Positions 34,080 through 47,300 of a stretch of 64,000 nucleotides of DNA are shown piece by piece. The notes beneath the pieces were generated by a model that saw nothing but the letters and a program-made list of their open reading frames with translations, made no database searches and was not told the DNA's origin. Made by a program: the position numbers and the translations under genes. Position 1 is the stretch's first letter, and each line of letters opens with the position of its first letter. Source of the stretch: Asterias amurensis (lineage: Eukaryota; Echinodermata; Asteroidea; Forcipulatida; Asteriidae). The stretch is from NCBI RefSeq assembly GCF_032118995.1, contig NC_092661.1, forward strand, positions 374,501-438,500, given 5' to 3'.

Positions 34080-34482
34080 TTTACTTCTGTTCTGGCTCTG
34101 GATTCACGTAAATTATGTTAAAACTTTTGACTCTACTCGATCAGTTTTCGCAGAGAAGCAAGAGTGACTAGACGAATCGTAGCCAGGCAGCGTTTTCAAG
34201 GGACCTTTGGCCCTGAAGTTACGTAATCAAATCGCACAAAACTAGACTGTGCAAACAACTGAACAATGGTCAATACTCAGAAATTGATCTTGCACACAAG
34301 TCATGCAGAGTGGGTGCACATCAAAGCTCTTACATCATATCCGTACGTAACGCACACATGTGGATACAGAGGTCATCGTGTCGCATTCGTCACGTGGTTG
34401 GGTCCAGAGGAAAAAAATATTACCGTGGGTTTGGTCGAGCGCCCTCTATTGATTCTCATCTTAAGATTTGTTGACATCTAAA
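34080..34482. promoter_or_regulatory. Probable bidirectional COX17/TAF13 promoter
   Basis: Only 403 bp separate the two divergent start codons. The TAF13 ATG sits in AAAATGGCGG (34480-34489), a match to the YY1 core found at start sites. GCGCCCTCTATT at 34439 resembles the CTCF-like motif seen at 18214. CACGTG (34391) is an E-box/USF/NRF-type palindrome. No TATA box was identified. All motif roles are inferred from sequence match. Confidence 0.6.
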
Positions 34483-36357
34483 ATGGCGGAACCCACGGAG
34501 GTAAATGTTGTTAATTTAAAAGCTTTATTAAATTATTGTCTGTTGGAGGACTTTCTTCAAGATTCCATGTATACAGATTGATACAAACTTTTACATCGAA
34601 ATTTTAGTTATTTATTTTATTGGAATCCATTTTATTAAGATGGACAACTTCTTTTTACAAAAACAAAAGGAATTTATATGTAAGTTTATGGGTTATGTTT
34701 TATTTTAAATAATTTAAATGGGGGGGGGGGGGGTATTTAGGGGGTATGTGAATCAAATAATTGAATTGAAATTATTGTGACTGATTCAATGATTGTCATA
34801 CTTCACTTAAGACTCGTGTATGACAATAACAATAATGAGCAAAATAAATACTATTTTATTTCAATTTCATAAATGAAAAAAGTGATGGCGGGATCGGATA
34901 CGGAAACTTTTCCAATTGCCAATATTGCTAGTGTAGTGTCTGAGTGTGACTGTGAGACTTTTGTCAAAAGAAACATGTTATTATCAAATAACAGATTCTT
35001 TCCACATGGATTGAGTAAGGTTCTGGTAAGTTTGCGATAATTTGAAGTTAAACAACCTTTTCCATCTTGCTGTTTATATTTCAGGATAGCGGCGATCATG
35101 CTTCAGCGAGTGAGACAGAACAAGGAGAAGGAGGCAAGAAGAAGAGAATGTTTTCCAAGGAATGTACGTAGGCCCTGTAATCCAATCCTAGAACTATGGT
35201 TCGTTCTGTTATCGTCATCATAGCAGAACGAATCATAGTTCTAGGATTACTGTTAATCAGTCCTGTTGAATTCTTATTTGATTTTGAAGTAATTGTTATA
35301 AAGTAAATGTAACATCGCATGTTACAGAATGTACGTTCTCACTTGTTATCACTAACATATGCTTTTTTGGAGGGTGCTTTGTAATTTATGCATTTTATGT
35401 ACGGCCATATTTTATTAGGCCAATCATTAGGATACTTTAAAACTCTAAATTCCTCCATAGAGCAAATACTCTTAAAGGCACCTCAATGAGGGAAATTAAG
35501 TTTTAAATAGAAACTTTAAACTGGTAATTGTTTGCATTGCATTTGGGTCAGGCCCGGTACTACAAATTGAGTTTATGTTAACAGTTAACGTCTCTTTATA
35601 CACATGATGTTACTAGCAGTTTTTGTTTCATTTTATTGGACGCTACAGTGAGGTGCATGATGTACGGCTTTGGTGATGATCAGAATCCTTACACCGAGTC
35701 AGTAGATTTACTGGAAGATCTGGTGCTAGACTTCATCACAGAAATGGTAAGAAAATAACCACCAACTTTATTCTGATGATGACTAGAGCAAGCGTGTCAA
35801 AACACTCTGACCAAAAACTCACTCCGCCCAGGTAGTAGTAAAAAAACAGGACATTAATTTTCAGTACTGAGAAGTCTTCCAAATTCTGAAAAATCTACTC
35901 CGCGATAGTTGCGGGCAGTGGTAGAATATAGCAAGACAAATACTCAAAAGAATATATCTCTTCAGCAAGTCACACATGGTTTTGGTGTTGATTTTGTATC
36001 AATAGACTCATTCAAGACTTGGCTAGATGCAAACTAATTCAAATGGCCACTTTCATAAGGGGAGCTCATTACTAAGTTTTGTCCATTTGCCACACCACAC
36101 CAGCTGCAACTTCTATATCCTGTGAGGAATTTGTTGCAGTATTGGACAGATACAGTGACTGACCATGTTCATCTTTATGTCTTTATCCACAGACTCTTAA
36201 AGCCATGGAGGTTGGTCGTCCTGGAAGAGTACAAGTAGAAGATATGATCTTCTTGATTCGAAAAGACTCTCGGAAATACGCCCGGGTCAAGGACTTATTG
36301 ATGATGAATGAAGAACTAAAGAAAGCCAGGAAAGCATTCGATGAAGCAAACTATTGA
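34483..36357 (+). CDS. TAF13: TAF13, TFIID histone-fold subunit
   Basis: TAF13 is a TFIID subunit that pairs with TAF11 through a histone-like fold and helps place TBP at promoters. Four coding exons close in frame: 34483-34500 (MAEPTE, donor GTAAAT), 35085-35163 (acceptor TTTCAG, donor GTACGT), 35649-35746 (acceptor CTACAG, donor GTAAGA) and 36193-36357 (acceptor CCACAG, stop TGA). The product is 119 residues (human 124). A variable acidic N-terminus is followed by a near-invariant block: RMFSKELRCMMYGFGDDQNP, YTESVDLLEDLV, VQVEDMIFLIRKDSRKYARV, and the C-terminal NEELKKARKAFDEANY. The histone fold spans about residues 28-105. The start is the only ATG compatible with the phases. A poly(A) signal AATAAA at 37263-37268 would give a ~0.9 kb 3' UTR; ATTAAA at 36543 is an earlier option. 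Confidence 0.97.
35185..35247. mobile_element. Small foldback in TAF13 intron 2
   Basis: ATCCTAGAACTATGGTTCGT with TCTG is mirrored by CAGAACGAATCATAGTTCTA and GGAT. It begins 22 nt after the exon 2 donor and could fold in the nascent transcript. Confidence 0.88.
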
Positions 36358-37134
36358 GTTTGGATGTAGATGCAGTATAGACACTGCGCTTATTTATATG
36401 ATAAGCCTTACAGGACTTATAGAGGCACCAGTCTTGGAATATTGTAGCCTCATTATGAATCGCATTGGGATGTGTGATAATAATCCAAGATGGAGACTTG
36501 TCTGGATTAATGGCTTTGACAGTCAGCCTGCTACCTATTGATATTAAAGTGCGCGGAGTGGAGCAGAAGATCCTGATAGTTGAGTGAATAACAGCGTCTT
36601 GCACCCAGACTTCATGCCAAGTGTGGAGTACATTCATCATAGCTCCCTAAAACCCTACAGAGTGAATTACTAGAATCCTTCCTCCCACTTTGATCAAAAT
36701 CCAACACTATTTATTACGCCAACTCAAAACCAACTGTTGGACTCTGATATAGGGTGGTGTGCCTAAGCCAATGTAAAGCATGATCAGTTGGACTCTGATT
36801 TTGGTGGTATGCGTAAGCCAATAGAAAGCATAATCAGTTTACTAGTGCAGTCCTCAGTCCAACAGGAATACAAATGGCCTTGTGGGTTACTATTATAAAA
36901 ACTGGGCAACCCGGTTAATTAAAATGTTCATACTCCTTTTCAGATATGAATAACAAATTAAAAAAATGTGACAATTGATTTTTGAGTGTGTAAAGTTATC
37001 TTTCATTTGACTATTATAATACTGGTTTATGACAATCACATTGCTATCTGGTAGTACATACGCTTCCTGGCAGCAAGTAAAATAGTCTGGCAGGCTACCA
37101 TAGAAACAAGCTAGGCAGTTTTCCCTTAATAGAG
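36358..37134 (+). other. TAF13: TAF13 3' UTR region
   Basis: No further coding exons. GTTGGACTCTGAT plus GGTGGT(G/A)TGC(C/G)TAAGCC occurs twice (36736 and 36788), a short direct duplication. Confidence 0.5.
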
Positions 37135-37215
37135 GGCACATTAAAATTCTGCTGGCAACTTTCAATGGGGCTCCAAGGCACTGACCAGGGACATTGTTTC
37201 TGTTGCGATTCACGC
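37135..37215. mobile_element. 'GGGCACCAAGGC' family fragment
   Basis: CAACTTTCAATGGGGCTCCA with AGGCACTGACCAGGGACATT and GATTCACGCCTGATG match the family's right half; diverged. Confidence 0.5.
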
Positions 37216-37773
37216 CTGATGTTGCTTAAGGAACAATTTTGTGAAAAGGGACAAATATGAGCAATAAATTATGGATAAAAATATACACGATTGAAATGTC
37301 AATCTTGTAATACAAAACAAAAACCCAAATGAGGATGTCGATTAATTAAACTGGTAGTATTTTAGCACTCAAATAACACAACACCATGACTCAAACTCAA
37401 ATTATTGGATAAAACCTTGAAATGGCTTGTTTTAATAAAGACAAGACCATTCGTTAATGGGTTGGATACGCAACTTGTCTTGAAACTAGGCATTAATATA
37501 GTATTTACAAATCTCGACAATTAATTGTATTAAAACGGAGAAAGCTTTCATTTGGCTACTCAAAAGAAAACCTCTTAATTTAAATGGAAAAATGTCGTAT
37601 TTTCAATCGGGTTATTCAATCATAAAGTTTTAGCCCTATGTTTTACATTTAGGGAAGTACCTTTGTAAAAAAAACAAGAGATAACATTTGTGATCAATAT
37701 GGGGCAATATGGAGTAAGATTTGAATTGCTAAGTCATAAGTTACAGCTTATGTTTGAATTCCTCATTATAGAG

Positions 37774-37941
37774 ACAGTTGCTATGTCAAATGGTTCAGGG
37801 CAAGCCTTTGCATAGCAACCTTCAGATGAGCAAACCCTGGTACCATTGTCCCATACACATCCATTCAGACCTGTGTATGGGTGTTCACCGTCTCTAATAC
37901 GTCACTACAGCTTGCCCAAAATCATGTGACATAGCAACTGT
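37774..37941. mobile_element. MITE with ACAGTTGCTATGTCA ends
   Basis: ACAGTTGCTATGTCAAATGG with TTCAGGGCAAGC is mirrored by GCTTGCCCAAAATCATGTGA and CATAGCAACTGT. An inner CATACAC/GTGTATG pair is present. 168 bp. Confidence 0.85.
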
Positions 37942-38218
37942 ACTGAAAGTCCGGAGTTCAAATTAAAGCGTTAACTTGTGACTAAGCAGGTTATTGTATT
38001 CACATGTATAAGACAATATTATTCAAATCTTAATCACAAATGGCTCATTGTTTTTGAGCCATGTAATTTGCTGAGCTCACTCTGTGATGACGCACCAGCT
38101 AGAGTCCGATTGTGGTGAATTTAATACTATTGTTACTCTAAGGCAAGAAGTGAATCACATTAAATGACAAGCCTCTCCTGAAATCTGCCTCATTTGAGTT
38201 ACCTTGTCATTTGATTAT

Positions 38219-38601
38219 TAAAGGCAGTGGACACTATTGGAAATTGTCAAAGACCAGCCTTCACAGTTGGTGCATCTCAACATATGCATCAAATAACAAA
38301 CCTGTGAAAATTTGAGCTCAACCGGTCATCGAAGTTGGGAGATAATTATGAAAGAAAAAACATCCTTGTCACACTAAGTTGTGTGCATTTAGATGGTTGA
38401 TTTCGAGACCTCAAGTTCTAAATCTGAGGTCTTGAAATCAAATTCATGGAAAATTACTTCTTTCTCGAAAACTATGGCACTTCAGAGAGAGCCGTTTCTC
38501 ACAATGTTTTATACCATCAACCTCTCCCCATTAATCGTCACCAAGAAAGGTTTTGTGCTAATAATTGTTTAGAGTAATTACCAAAAGTGTCCACTGCCTT
38601 T
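38219..38601. mobile_element. Family A MITE, copy 7
   Basis: Ends TTAAAGGCAGTGGACACTAT and AAAGTGTCCACTGCCTTTAT. Complete internal blocks. Confidence 0.92.
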
Positions 38602-41129
38602 ATATGTCAGAACCGAATAAATTACTAGGTGATTATTTTTCTTTTAACTGAAGAAGCTTTTAGTTTATTAAGTTTATTTACAATTTCTTTTTAAATTTCA
38701 AAGAAATGTATCAAATGGTTACAAATTATTTGAAATTGTGTGTGTTGGAAAAATAACACAAAAATCTAACTCAAAAATTGCCTTTATCCATGTTATCACT
38801 TATTTTTCTTGTGCTGATATTCTTTGTCCCCTCCCCCCCTATCCAGCGCATATAGACTTCGCAGTGATATGCGCTATACAAATGCGGTTTATTATTATTA
38901 TTGAGAAAATAGAATTAGCTGTTGCAACAACTTGCCAACCAAAAGGGCCGATGGTTAAGATGCAAACAAAATAGTTAATGGCCTGATGTTTCATACCTAG
39001 CAGTCTTTCTCGAAGGCTAAAAATATTAAGATCAGATCGAAACGTCAAGTTAAACCAACTATTCCTTTCAGAACCACCCCAACTCATTAGAGATAGTCAT
39101 TACATGTGTTACCGCAAACCTTTTCTATAAAAATATTATTATTATAAGCTACATACTTTCTGCTCAAATTTGTGCTTTAGAGAAAACCGGTAGAATTTCC
39201 TCGTTAGAGGGTAGAGCAGTGGAGGTGATGGAGGTGTCTGTAATGCAATAAAGATGAGACCCAGGTGGTCGTTACAAAAATAACAAGATACAACATCAGC
39301 CGCATCTTGATTATAAACTTCCTTGTGGCTTAGAGGATTAGATTGGAACGGGTCATAGGTGTCAGATTAGTACGAGAACCAATCATCTTACAAAATAATG
39401 TAGTCTGAAGGCTATATTCACATGCTGGGGAGGACCGTGGGATGGCAAATGAAAATATAGGTGAGGAGACCACATTTTTGTGTTGAATTCTCTGGGGGGT
39501 TTTCCTCCCACATCTAAAACTGAAATTTCTTTATCATCTTCTCTTCTCGTTTCGTTTGGCTCTAATTAGAGATTTGGAAATATTTATTCAGATGCAGATC
39601 TTAAAGAAATTTTAAAGAGTTTTGTTTGACTGCTTTGTGAAATCGTAAAGCTATAGAGATGAAACTACAAATGAGATATGCACTCAACTACAAACTTGAA
39701 TAACTTTAATGACATCTAAAATCATGGAACTATGCACATATGAATACTAATTATTTGAACAAAGTCTATGCTTTTTACCCATTTGAAGAAAGTCAATAAA
39801 TGTCTGCTGATTTTGTGGCATGGTTCCTAAGCAAATGATATCAGATTGCTCTCCATACTGGAGCGTTCCTGGGCTAGATTTCACAAAGGGCAATATATTA
39901 AAAGTGTACATTTGGTTTTGGGGACCATTGGATTATTTTAATCCAATATAAAAATACAATCAACATCTGGAAAACTCATTTCTAAAGGTGCTCGCGTTTT
40001 TGAGATATCGCCAAAAAATTTGGAGTGAATATATCCACGCAGGAAGAAATAATTTATATAGGATTAAAACAACAAAGGTTCCAAAAACACAAGGTTACTT
40101 TGTCTTTTAAGATATGCACATGTAGTGATAAGAGTAACAAGACATTTGATTACCCTGGCCATAAGTCACTGACTGACTAATTTAAGTCAACATTAGTTAA
40201 TGATTGGTTTAGTTTGGCTTGAATCCCTCGGGTGTGATCTAGCTATTATTAGGATGCCTGTCGGACGGAGCTATGATTTCACTATCCGTGTCTGGCACTT
40301 AAAATTATCTTTATCCTTTAAAGTGATTAATTTCATGGCCATGCTAAGCCAGAAATCATCTTTAAATTAAGTAAAGAAAACCACCTGATTTCATCAGAAA
40401 AAAATGAAAATAAAATGTTAATTTTGTAATAAAATATGGCTTAGAAACCCACTTTCATGGATACAAAAAATGTTGGTTGATATTTAGAACCAGCATAGTA
40501 ACACAATCTGAAGGTCGAGCTTTGTGTGGTCAATTTTAGGTGAATTGAATTGGGTTGAGTAAATCATGATGAAAGACAGAATTGTTATGTCACATTTGCT
40601 TTGCGGGGCATACAACATCTTATTTTCAAACAAACTTCTGCTTAGCAAGACTTTTAAGAGCTGAATTATTAAGCTAAAAAAACAAAAAACGGAATGAACA
40701 TCATTTATCAATGAATAAATAAATTTGTGGTCAATTTTGTACAAATCAGGTACACCAATATTTTACACTAATGTGATGAAGCAAAACACATTCAAAATAA
40801 AACTGCATTTTGAACCTCCAAAGTAAGCTCCAAGTTTGTGAAATTGGTTCCCGCCTTCTTGGATTTCTAAGTTCAAGATCTCCTTCTTGGCAAGATGTTT
40901 ATTTTGATCACCGAGCACCTCTCTGCTGAATGAGCCACAAAGTAATATTACAGAACTGGTAAGGAAAACAACTTGTCCTAAAATCAAAGATTCACATAAA
41001 TCGTACACCGTCTAATGGTGATGATAGTAGAATACATCCCATGAAATAGTTGTCTGAAATGTCATTATTTTATGAGAAATAAATAAAACTAATTACCCGT
41101 TTGGAGTTTTCTCTCAATGAGCGTTTTAT
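38602..41129. other. Intergenic, mostly unrecognised
   Basis: Between the TAF13 3' region and the 3' end of the C6orf118-like gene. It holds a SINE-type tail near 38850-38900 (GATATGCGCTATACAAATGC then TTATTATTATT) and an interspersed repeat at 39395. No phase-compatible exon was found. Confidence 0.45.
39395..39570 (+). mobile_element. Interspersed repeat shared with 45870
   Basis: CACATCTAAAACTGAAATTT with TCTTCTCTTCTCGTTT and GGCTCTAA occurs here and near 45960-46015 with shared GGTTTTCCTC upstream. Likely the 3' part of a SINE. Confidence 0.6.
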
Positions 41130-41310
41130 TAATTTGTTTAATCGATAACATGCAACGTGTGTAGTCTCTATTTTCTCACGACCCAGATGGTCGATCAATC
41201 TCAAACAAAACTTCTACAGGTTTGTCAGTTTATGTGTATGGTGGCTTACATAAGTTGCTTACACTGCCAGCAACTGTTTTGTTAGCAAAAAAACAATTCT
41301 GTAATGTTCC
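41130..41310 (-). mobile_element. Family C repeat, minus orientation
   Basis: CACTGCCAGCAACTGTTTTG then TTAGCAAAAAAACAATTCTG and TAATGTTC are the inverse of 22410-22560. It abuts the plausible poly(A) signal (AATAAA, minus, ~41125) of the C6orf118-like gene. Confidence 0.72.
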
Positions 41311-41356
41311 TTTAAAATGGTTCTAAGAAGGAAGACCCAGCTCTTGCCAGCTGAAG

Positions 41357-44300
41357 TTAATCATCTCCAAGCGATGTCCCTGCTGATAACATATTAATGC
41401 TCTTCCAAATTTTCCTGCATCCAAAGAAAATGAGAAAAAAAAAATCTATCCATTAGGAGTTTCAAATTGAATTGTGACTGCCTCCTTTTACCATGACTAC
41501 ATCAAATTAAAGCCTAGAACATCCTAAACCTCTATTAACACAACAGAGAAATAAAGAAGCGGTTATGATGATGTGTACTTTCTTAATCTCATCAAGTGAT
41601 GTAATCTTTGCATGTCTTATAAGACGCTACGGAAAGCTTTGCCTTTCATTAGTGACTTCATCTTTACATACTCACCTTGATTCGTTGGAATCAGCGTTGG
41701 ATTTATGCATCAATTTCTCCAAATCTGCTTCAAGTTGCTATGGAAATTGAAGAGAAAAAAACCCAAGAGTACAGTTTAGCCGAAGGGAAGTTCTAGCATT
41801 GCAGACAAGAATGTTTTTTTCTCCTAATGGTACACCTTGCTTTCATATTGTGTGCTAACATGGTATGTCATTTTGTAAAACTAAATTTTTTACTCCACGA
41901 AATTTCGGACCGTTTGAGTCCATGCAGCCAAAGGAAAACCACACGATTTCAAAGGAATAATATTAAATTTGCACCGGGGAAAAACCAAAATGAATTTTTT
42001 CCACCCCTGATGAAAATTTAACATCTAGCATAATATTGATCGAACTGTTGAGGTGACAACCCATCCGTTATTCTTAGAACTTTATGCAATATTGGTGTCC
42101 CTGCAAATCTAATTAAATTTTGATTAGCCAGAAATAAAACAGGTCGGCCTGACTCATCTTGTTTTATTGATTGATAAAAAATGTATGTAGGTTACAAGTA
42201 CAACCTGACTAGACGAAGATGAAAGTCATGGCTGACAAAAAGGTCAGAACCAAGGATCCACCTTTAAGGAGCAGGGCTTGCTCTTAAGCTTTTTGTTTAG
42301 TAGCCAACTGGGCTCTGGGTTTTACTTGCCCCCAGGAAGTTTTATTCGCCCTGATTTTAAATATGCACTGTCATAAATCTTTCTGATGCATTACTTATTA
42401 TAAAGGTATTATAGTAGCAATCACAACAAAGTATTTTAATAGGCAAATAAAGTTACACTCAAACACTTAACAAATAAATTAACACATTTGAAAAATGTAG
42501 GCCTATCATTAATATTTGAATGGAAGAAATCTAACATTTTAAATAAGTAGGTTGCACAGTTTTTAAGTAGCCCATAGGACAAGCTGAGAGGTGATGTTTA
42601 CTAGCCCATAGTAAGTTTTTACTAGACAATGTATGCCGGGCTAGTGTTAAGGGGTGAGCCCTGAGGAGCTCTGTTGAAATGATGGCATTTCCACCATTTA
42701 GTACGAAACCCCTGGAGTTATAGATTCCTAGGAGCTTTAGGGAACACTATCCTCAGAGCTAGAGAAATTTATTATGGAGCGTGACTTCTTTGTTTCTGAA
42801 GAAATTGAATGCAGTTTGTATTTCAAGGCGCAGACATAAAAAGTCTGAGAGGCCCCTTGGCTTTGAATTAAGTCCTTCACAATTCTAGATTAGAACCCTG
42901 GATGTGAAAGTGGATTGTATTATTATTTTGTCTTCTTAAGTATACGCAGTCCTTGAATTATAAGCAGACTACGGCCTTCGATGCCCCATGTCTTGGCCTT
43001 CTTTTGGTGCCCCTTCTACAGTTTCCCATCGACTCAAAGATTTCCAATGGAAACGCCCTTTTCAAAAAGAAAAAATTGCCTTGCCCTTTCAAACATAAAA
43101 TTCTAAGCCTGAAGACAATCAGAGCAAACATACCGAAACGTTGAGTTGACACACCAAGAGTTTTTCACACTGATGTCACCGCAAACCAAAATGTGGATTG
43201 TCTTTTGCAGTGTTTAAACTATTACAAGGTTTATTGATCTCAACCAATGCATCTCAAGTTCCAGCGTGAACAGAGTTTGATCACATGGGAAATCAATGGA
43301 TTGTCCTCAGACTTTAGTCAGAATCTTTATTAAATTCTGCTCTAGTTGGCACTTTCATCAAGAACTTTTTTTTCTGTTTACAAAAAAACCTCAAAGGCAC
43401 TACACACTAAAAAATATTTTTTTAGTGTGAAAATTTATTTAGTAGCAAGCAAGGGAGAGCTTTTAATGGTTTAAAACATAATGAGAGAAACGGCTCCCTC
43501 TGAAGTAACATAGTTTTTGAGAAAAGGGTAACTTCTCGCTGAAATATTAACAGAAGGCTTCAGGCTTGAATTGAAGTCTATTTAGGCATCTAAAAAGACA
43601 CACTTATGTGCAACAATGGTGTTTTTTCTTGCAAGACTTGCAACTTTGATCAGATTTGTTATTTTATGCACTTTAAAAGCAATGTGTTCTGCTTCTAGCT
43701 GTTATGCATCTGGAATTTGACCCATATAAGAGGCTGTCTGAACACATATTGCTGACGAGCTGACATAATTGACTGACTGTTTGTTTCTATCAGTCATAAA
43801 CATATCTAGGTCAATGGTTTAGTAATATCGACTGATTTTCACGTGTTTTTTTCATGTGGTTGTACATCAATAACATGTAATGTGTATTGTCTTACTTTGA
43901 TCCCAGTCATAGAACTAAAAAAAGTGAACACTATTTACATTATCAACAACAAAAACAAAACAACCTTTGATTTAGGGGACATAAATATTAATAAAATCTT
44001 TAAGTCTTAGAAAATATTTTGAAGGAGCACCCAGGACCAAAGGTATTTCTAAGCCCGAAATATGTCAATGTTTTCAGTTATCACAAATTTACAAACTAAA
44101 TGGTTTCTATGAATAGATTGCTTCTAAAAGGTCCAATTATCTGCTTGTAAAATATTGGTCTTGTTATCTCTAATTGCGTTAACTGAAGCACTTTAAGTGC
44201 AGTTAATGACAACTTTAAGCCTTGACCCTTCCTTCACTCATGATTTGTAATCATAAGTAAATTTTGCCCTAATTCATCACCAGGTAATTACATTTTGGAC

Positions 44301-47300
44301 CAATTACTGTAGAGGTATTTCAACAAGAACTCTCAATCACCAAAGCCCACCTAGATTAGACAACCTCTAAATTATCGCTAGGTTTGACAAGGTCACAAGT
44401 AAAAGGTTTTTTCATTTAAAATGATCTATTTTATTAGTGGACTTCATAAAATCGAAATTGGAGGGATGGGTCTCTGCAAAGGGCAACACAGATACTCTGC
44501 AGCAAATAATTAAGTAAAAAGGGGTACTGGAAGGAAAATTAATGGATGGGTCATCCTCAACACACAAGCAAAGTAAGTTAGTTGGCCTAGCGCTTCACTG
44601 TTTTTTTTTATATATTTATAATTTGTTTTTAGCCTCCGAGAAAGACTCTGCTAAGGGCCAAACGTCAGGCCATGAACTTTGCATAAAGGTCACTTTAAGA
44701 TCAGACGATGAGTGTCTGACTGAATCAACTCTGCCAATCTAGAAAACAAATATTGATTGCTTCGAGTGCTACAACACCCGAGGTGATCCTCGCTGCATTG
44801 ATTTCCCAGAAGCGAAGCCAAAAGAAAAAAGACCTCCTCCTTGGTTCAGGGGTGTTGCAATATTTAATCAGCAAGAAAAATATATGCAAATGATGACAAT
44901 GAGCCACAGCTCACTCGTATCAAATTACTGTCCTGCAAGAGAGTTTGTATTATGTAAACACACCCTCCTTTTAAAACTTAAAGTAGTTCAATTTTAGCGA
45001 ATTTTAACCAAAACAAAGGATTGCGTTTCCTGTAGAAGATAAACATTTCTAAACAAAATGATTTATTTTCTTCGCTTTACACGCACAGAAAAGGTGGTTT
45101 GATTCATTATTTATACATATATTTAAAGAGGGACCCCAAGGTAAAATTCAGGATTATTTGTACAGCGTGATCTTATTTGCTCTGGATTTGAAATGAAATT
45201 TTCACATGTTAGTTTTATTAATAAATCTACATAATAGGATTGAAACAATCAAACAGTTTCAAAATGCAAAAGAAAGCCAAAATGATAAAGAAACTCCGAA
45301 CTTCAAACCATCTTACCTGAATTGTCTTCTCTAGATATTCATTGGTACTCAACACCTTCAAGACATCCGCCTCTGTATCTCGTACACATTGATCAAGATG
45401 TTGACAAACAGACGCAGGGACGTAATTCTCATTCAGTTCAGATCTTAGATTCTGTAGTTCATCCATCTGAGCTAAGATACCAACATGAAGCTCAAGTATC
45501 TGGTCCTCGATACCTTTAGGTTTATCGTCTCGATGATGATGTCGAGCGGCTCTCAAGGATTTCTGCGTCTTGGATTCTGGCTCTGGAGGAGGCAGATTGT
45601 CTAGAGTCTCCTGCTCATCTCGAACCTTCTTTCTTAATCTGTTAGAATTCAAGAAAATAAATGTTTCAGTCAGGTCAGTATGCTTGTGAGAAACCATTAA
45701 GTTGCCGAACACAGGCTGGTCAGGTTGGTGTAGTGATGTCTTGCCTCGCCTCCTCTAGAACCCTGGTTCAGTCAGGTCAGTATGCTTGTGAGAAACCATT
45801 AAGTTGCCGAACACAGGCTGGTCAGGTTGGTGTAGTGATGTCTTGCCTCGCCTTCTCTAGAACCCTGGTTTGAATCATGCCAGGGGCGGTAGATTGGGTT
45901 TTCAGTCACTACTTGGCTGCGTGGGTTTTTCCTGGAATATATCTCTAGGGTTTTCCTCTCACATCTAAAACTGAAATTTCTTCATTGTCTTCTCTCTTCT
46001 CGTTTGGCTCTAACAAGAGCATTGAGAATATATCAAAACCCCAAAACATAAATATTCAATCTAAATCAAAGAACACAATTTGGCAGGAATTCAATCTTTC
46101 TGACATTTCCTGAACTATTGATCATATTAAGAACTATCATTCAATCCATGCACAATTCTTAAAGACACTGGACACTATTGGTAATTACTCAAAATATTTG
46201 TTAGCATAAAATCTTACTTAGTAACGAGCAACAGAGAGCTTTTAGTAATAAACATTGTGAGAAATGGCTCACTCAAATAATAAGACTTCAGCTGAAGCCT
46301 TTAATCTGGAAGGCACAAAGTAATGCAACTAGGGTGTTATTTCTTTCATAATTGAGCCAAAATTTAAGAGGTAGTTTCTCACTAAAATATTTTAGACTTC
46401 AGGCCTGAAGCCTTTTATTGAGCATCTGAAAGCACAATTAATATTTGTGCAACAAGGGTGTTTTCTTTATTTTATTTCGATGACCATCAATTGAGTCCAA
46501 ATTTTCACAGGTTTGTTATTTAAAGCAGATGGAATAGGGATCAAGTGAGGATCTACTAGTCTTTGACAACTACTTAAAGTATAGCGTGCCTTTAACTAAC
46601 CATTAGTGGACAGTCACAGCCTTGAGTCAATTTGATCTTACACTTAGTGAGACAATGATGACTTCACTCAATGCATTGATTGATCTTAGATATTCATTAA
46701 ATGAGTAGAAAGACCTGAAAGAAAACACAGCCAGGGAGAGAGGGGGGACTTTGATCTGGACAATTGCGGACTGTTTAGGCCAAATAAAAAATGGTTAGCG
46801 TCCCCGCACGCTTTTTTTTAGAAGCATTTTTGTTTATTTTTTTTATGAAAAATTATACTTTAATTTATTCTTGTGGACTACTTAGGGCAAATAAAAAAAC
46901 ATGCTAAGCATCCCCTCCCGCATCTTTTTTAGAGGCCGCTTCTGTTTTTCTTTTATTTATTTTAAAATGAAAAACTTTTTGGAAATTCTTTTAGAAGCCC
47001 AGATGGTTGTTTTTAAAAATGTGTAGGGCGGCCTTTTTGAAAAAAAAAAAAAATCCCCTTTTTCCTTTTTAAAAAAGGCAGGACACTACACATGTTTTGT
47101 TTTTTTAATGGGGGGGGGGGGGGGTGGTTGCCTTCAGTCAACATCTCATCACACTTAAACACACTCTCATTTCCTGTAACATATTAAGGAGAGGTTTCTC
47201 TAATAATCTTAGGTTTTTTTTCCTTTGATGATTGAGTTTGCAGAGTCTTTTTTTCATAACCTCATTATCTTTGGCTGAAAGCTTCGTATAATAGAAGGTG

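Noticed and set aside
33784-34167. Plus-strand open frames over the COX17 start
   Set aside because: They are the antisense of COX17 exon 1, whose cysteine pattern and splice phase are decisive.
39160-39239. Minus-strand candidate exon (TPPSPPLLYPLTRKF) with an acceptor and donor
   Set aside because: Its open frame is phase 0, whereas the preceding C6orf118-like exon ends in phase 2. A phase-matched terminal exon with stop exists at 41357-41414.
47101-47130. Poly-G/poly-C runs here and at 34721, 51371 and 58099 as regulatory G-rich sites
   Set aside because: Single homopolymers without the spaced G-tract pattern of a quadruplex; likely simple sequence and prone to length error.
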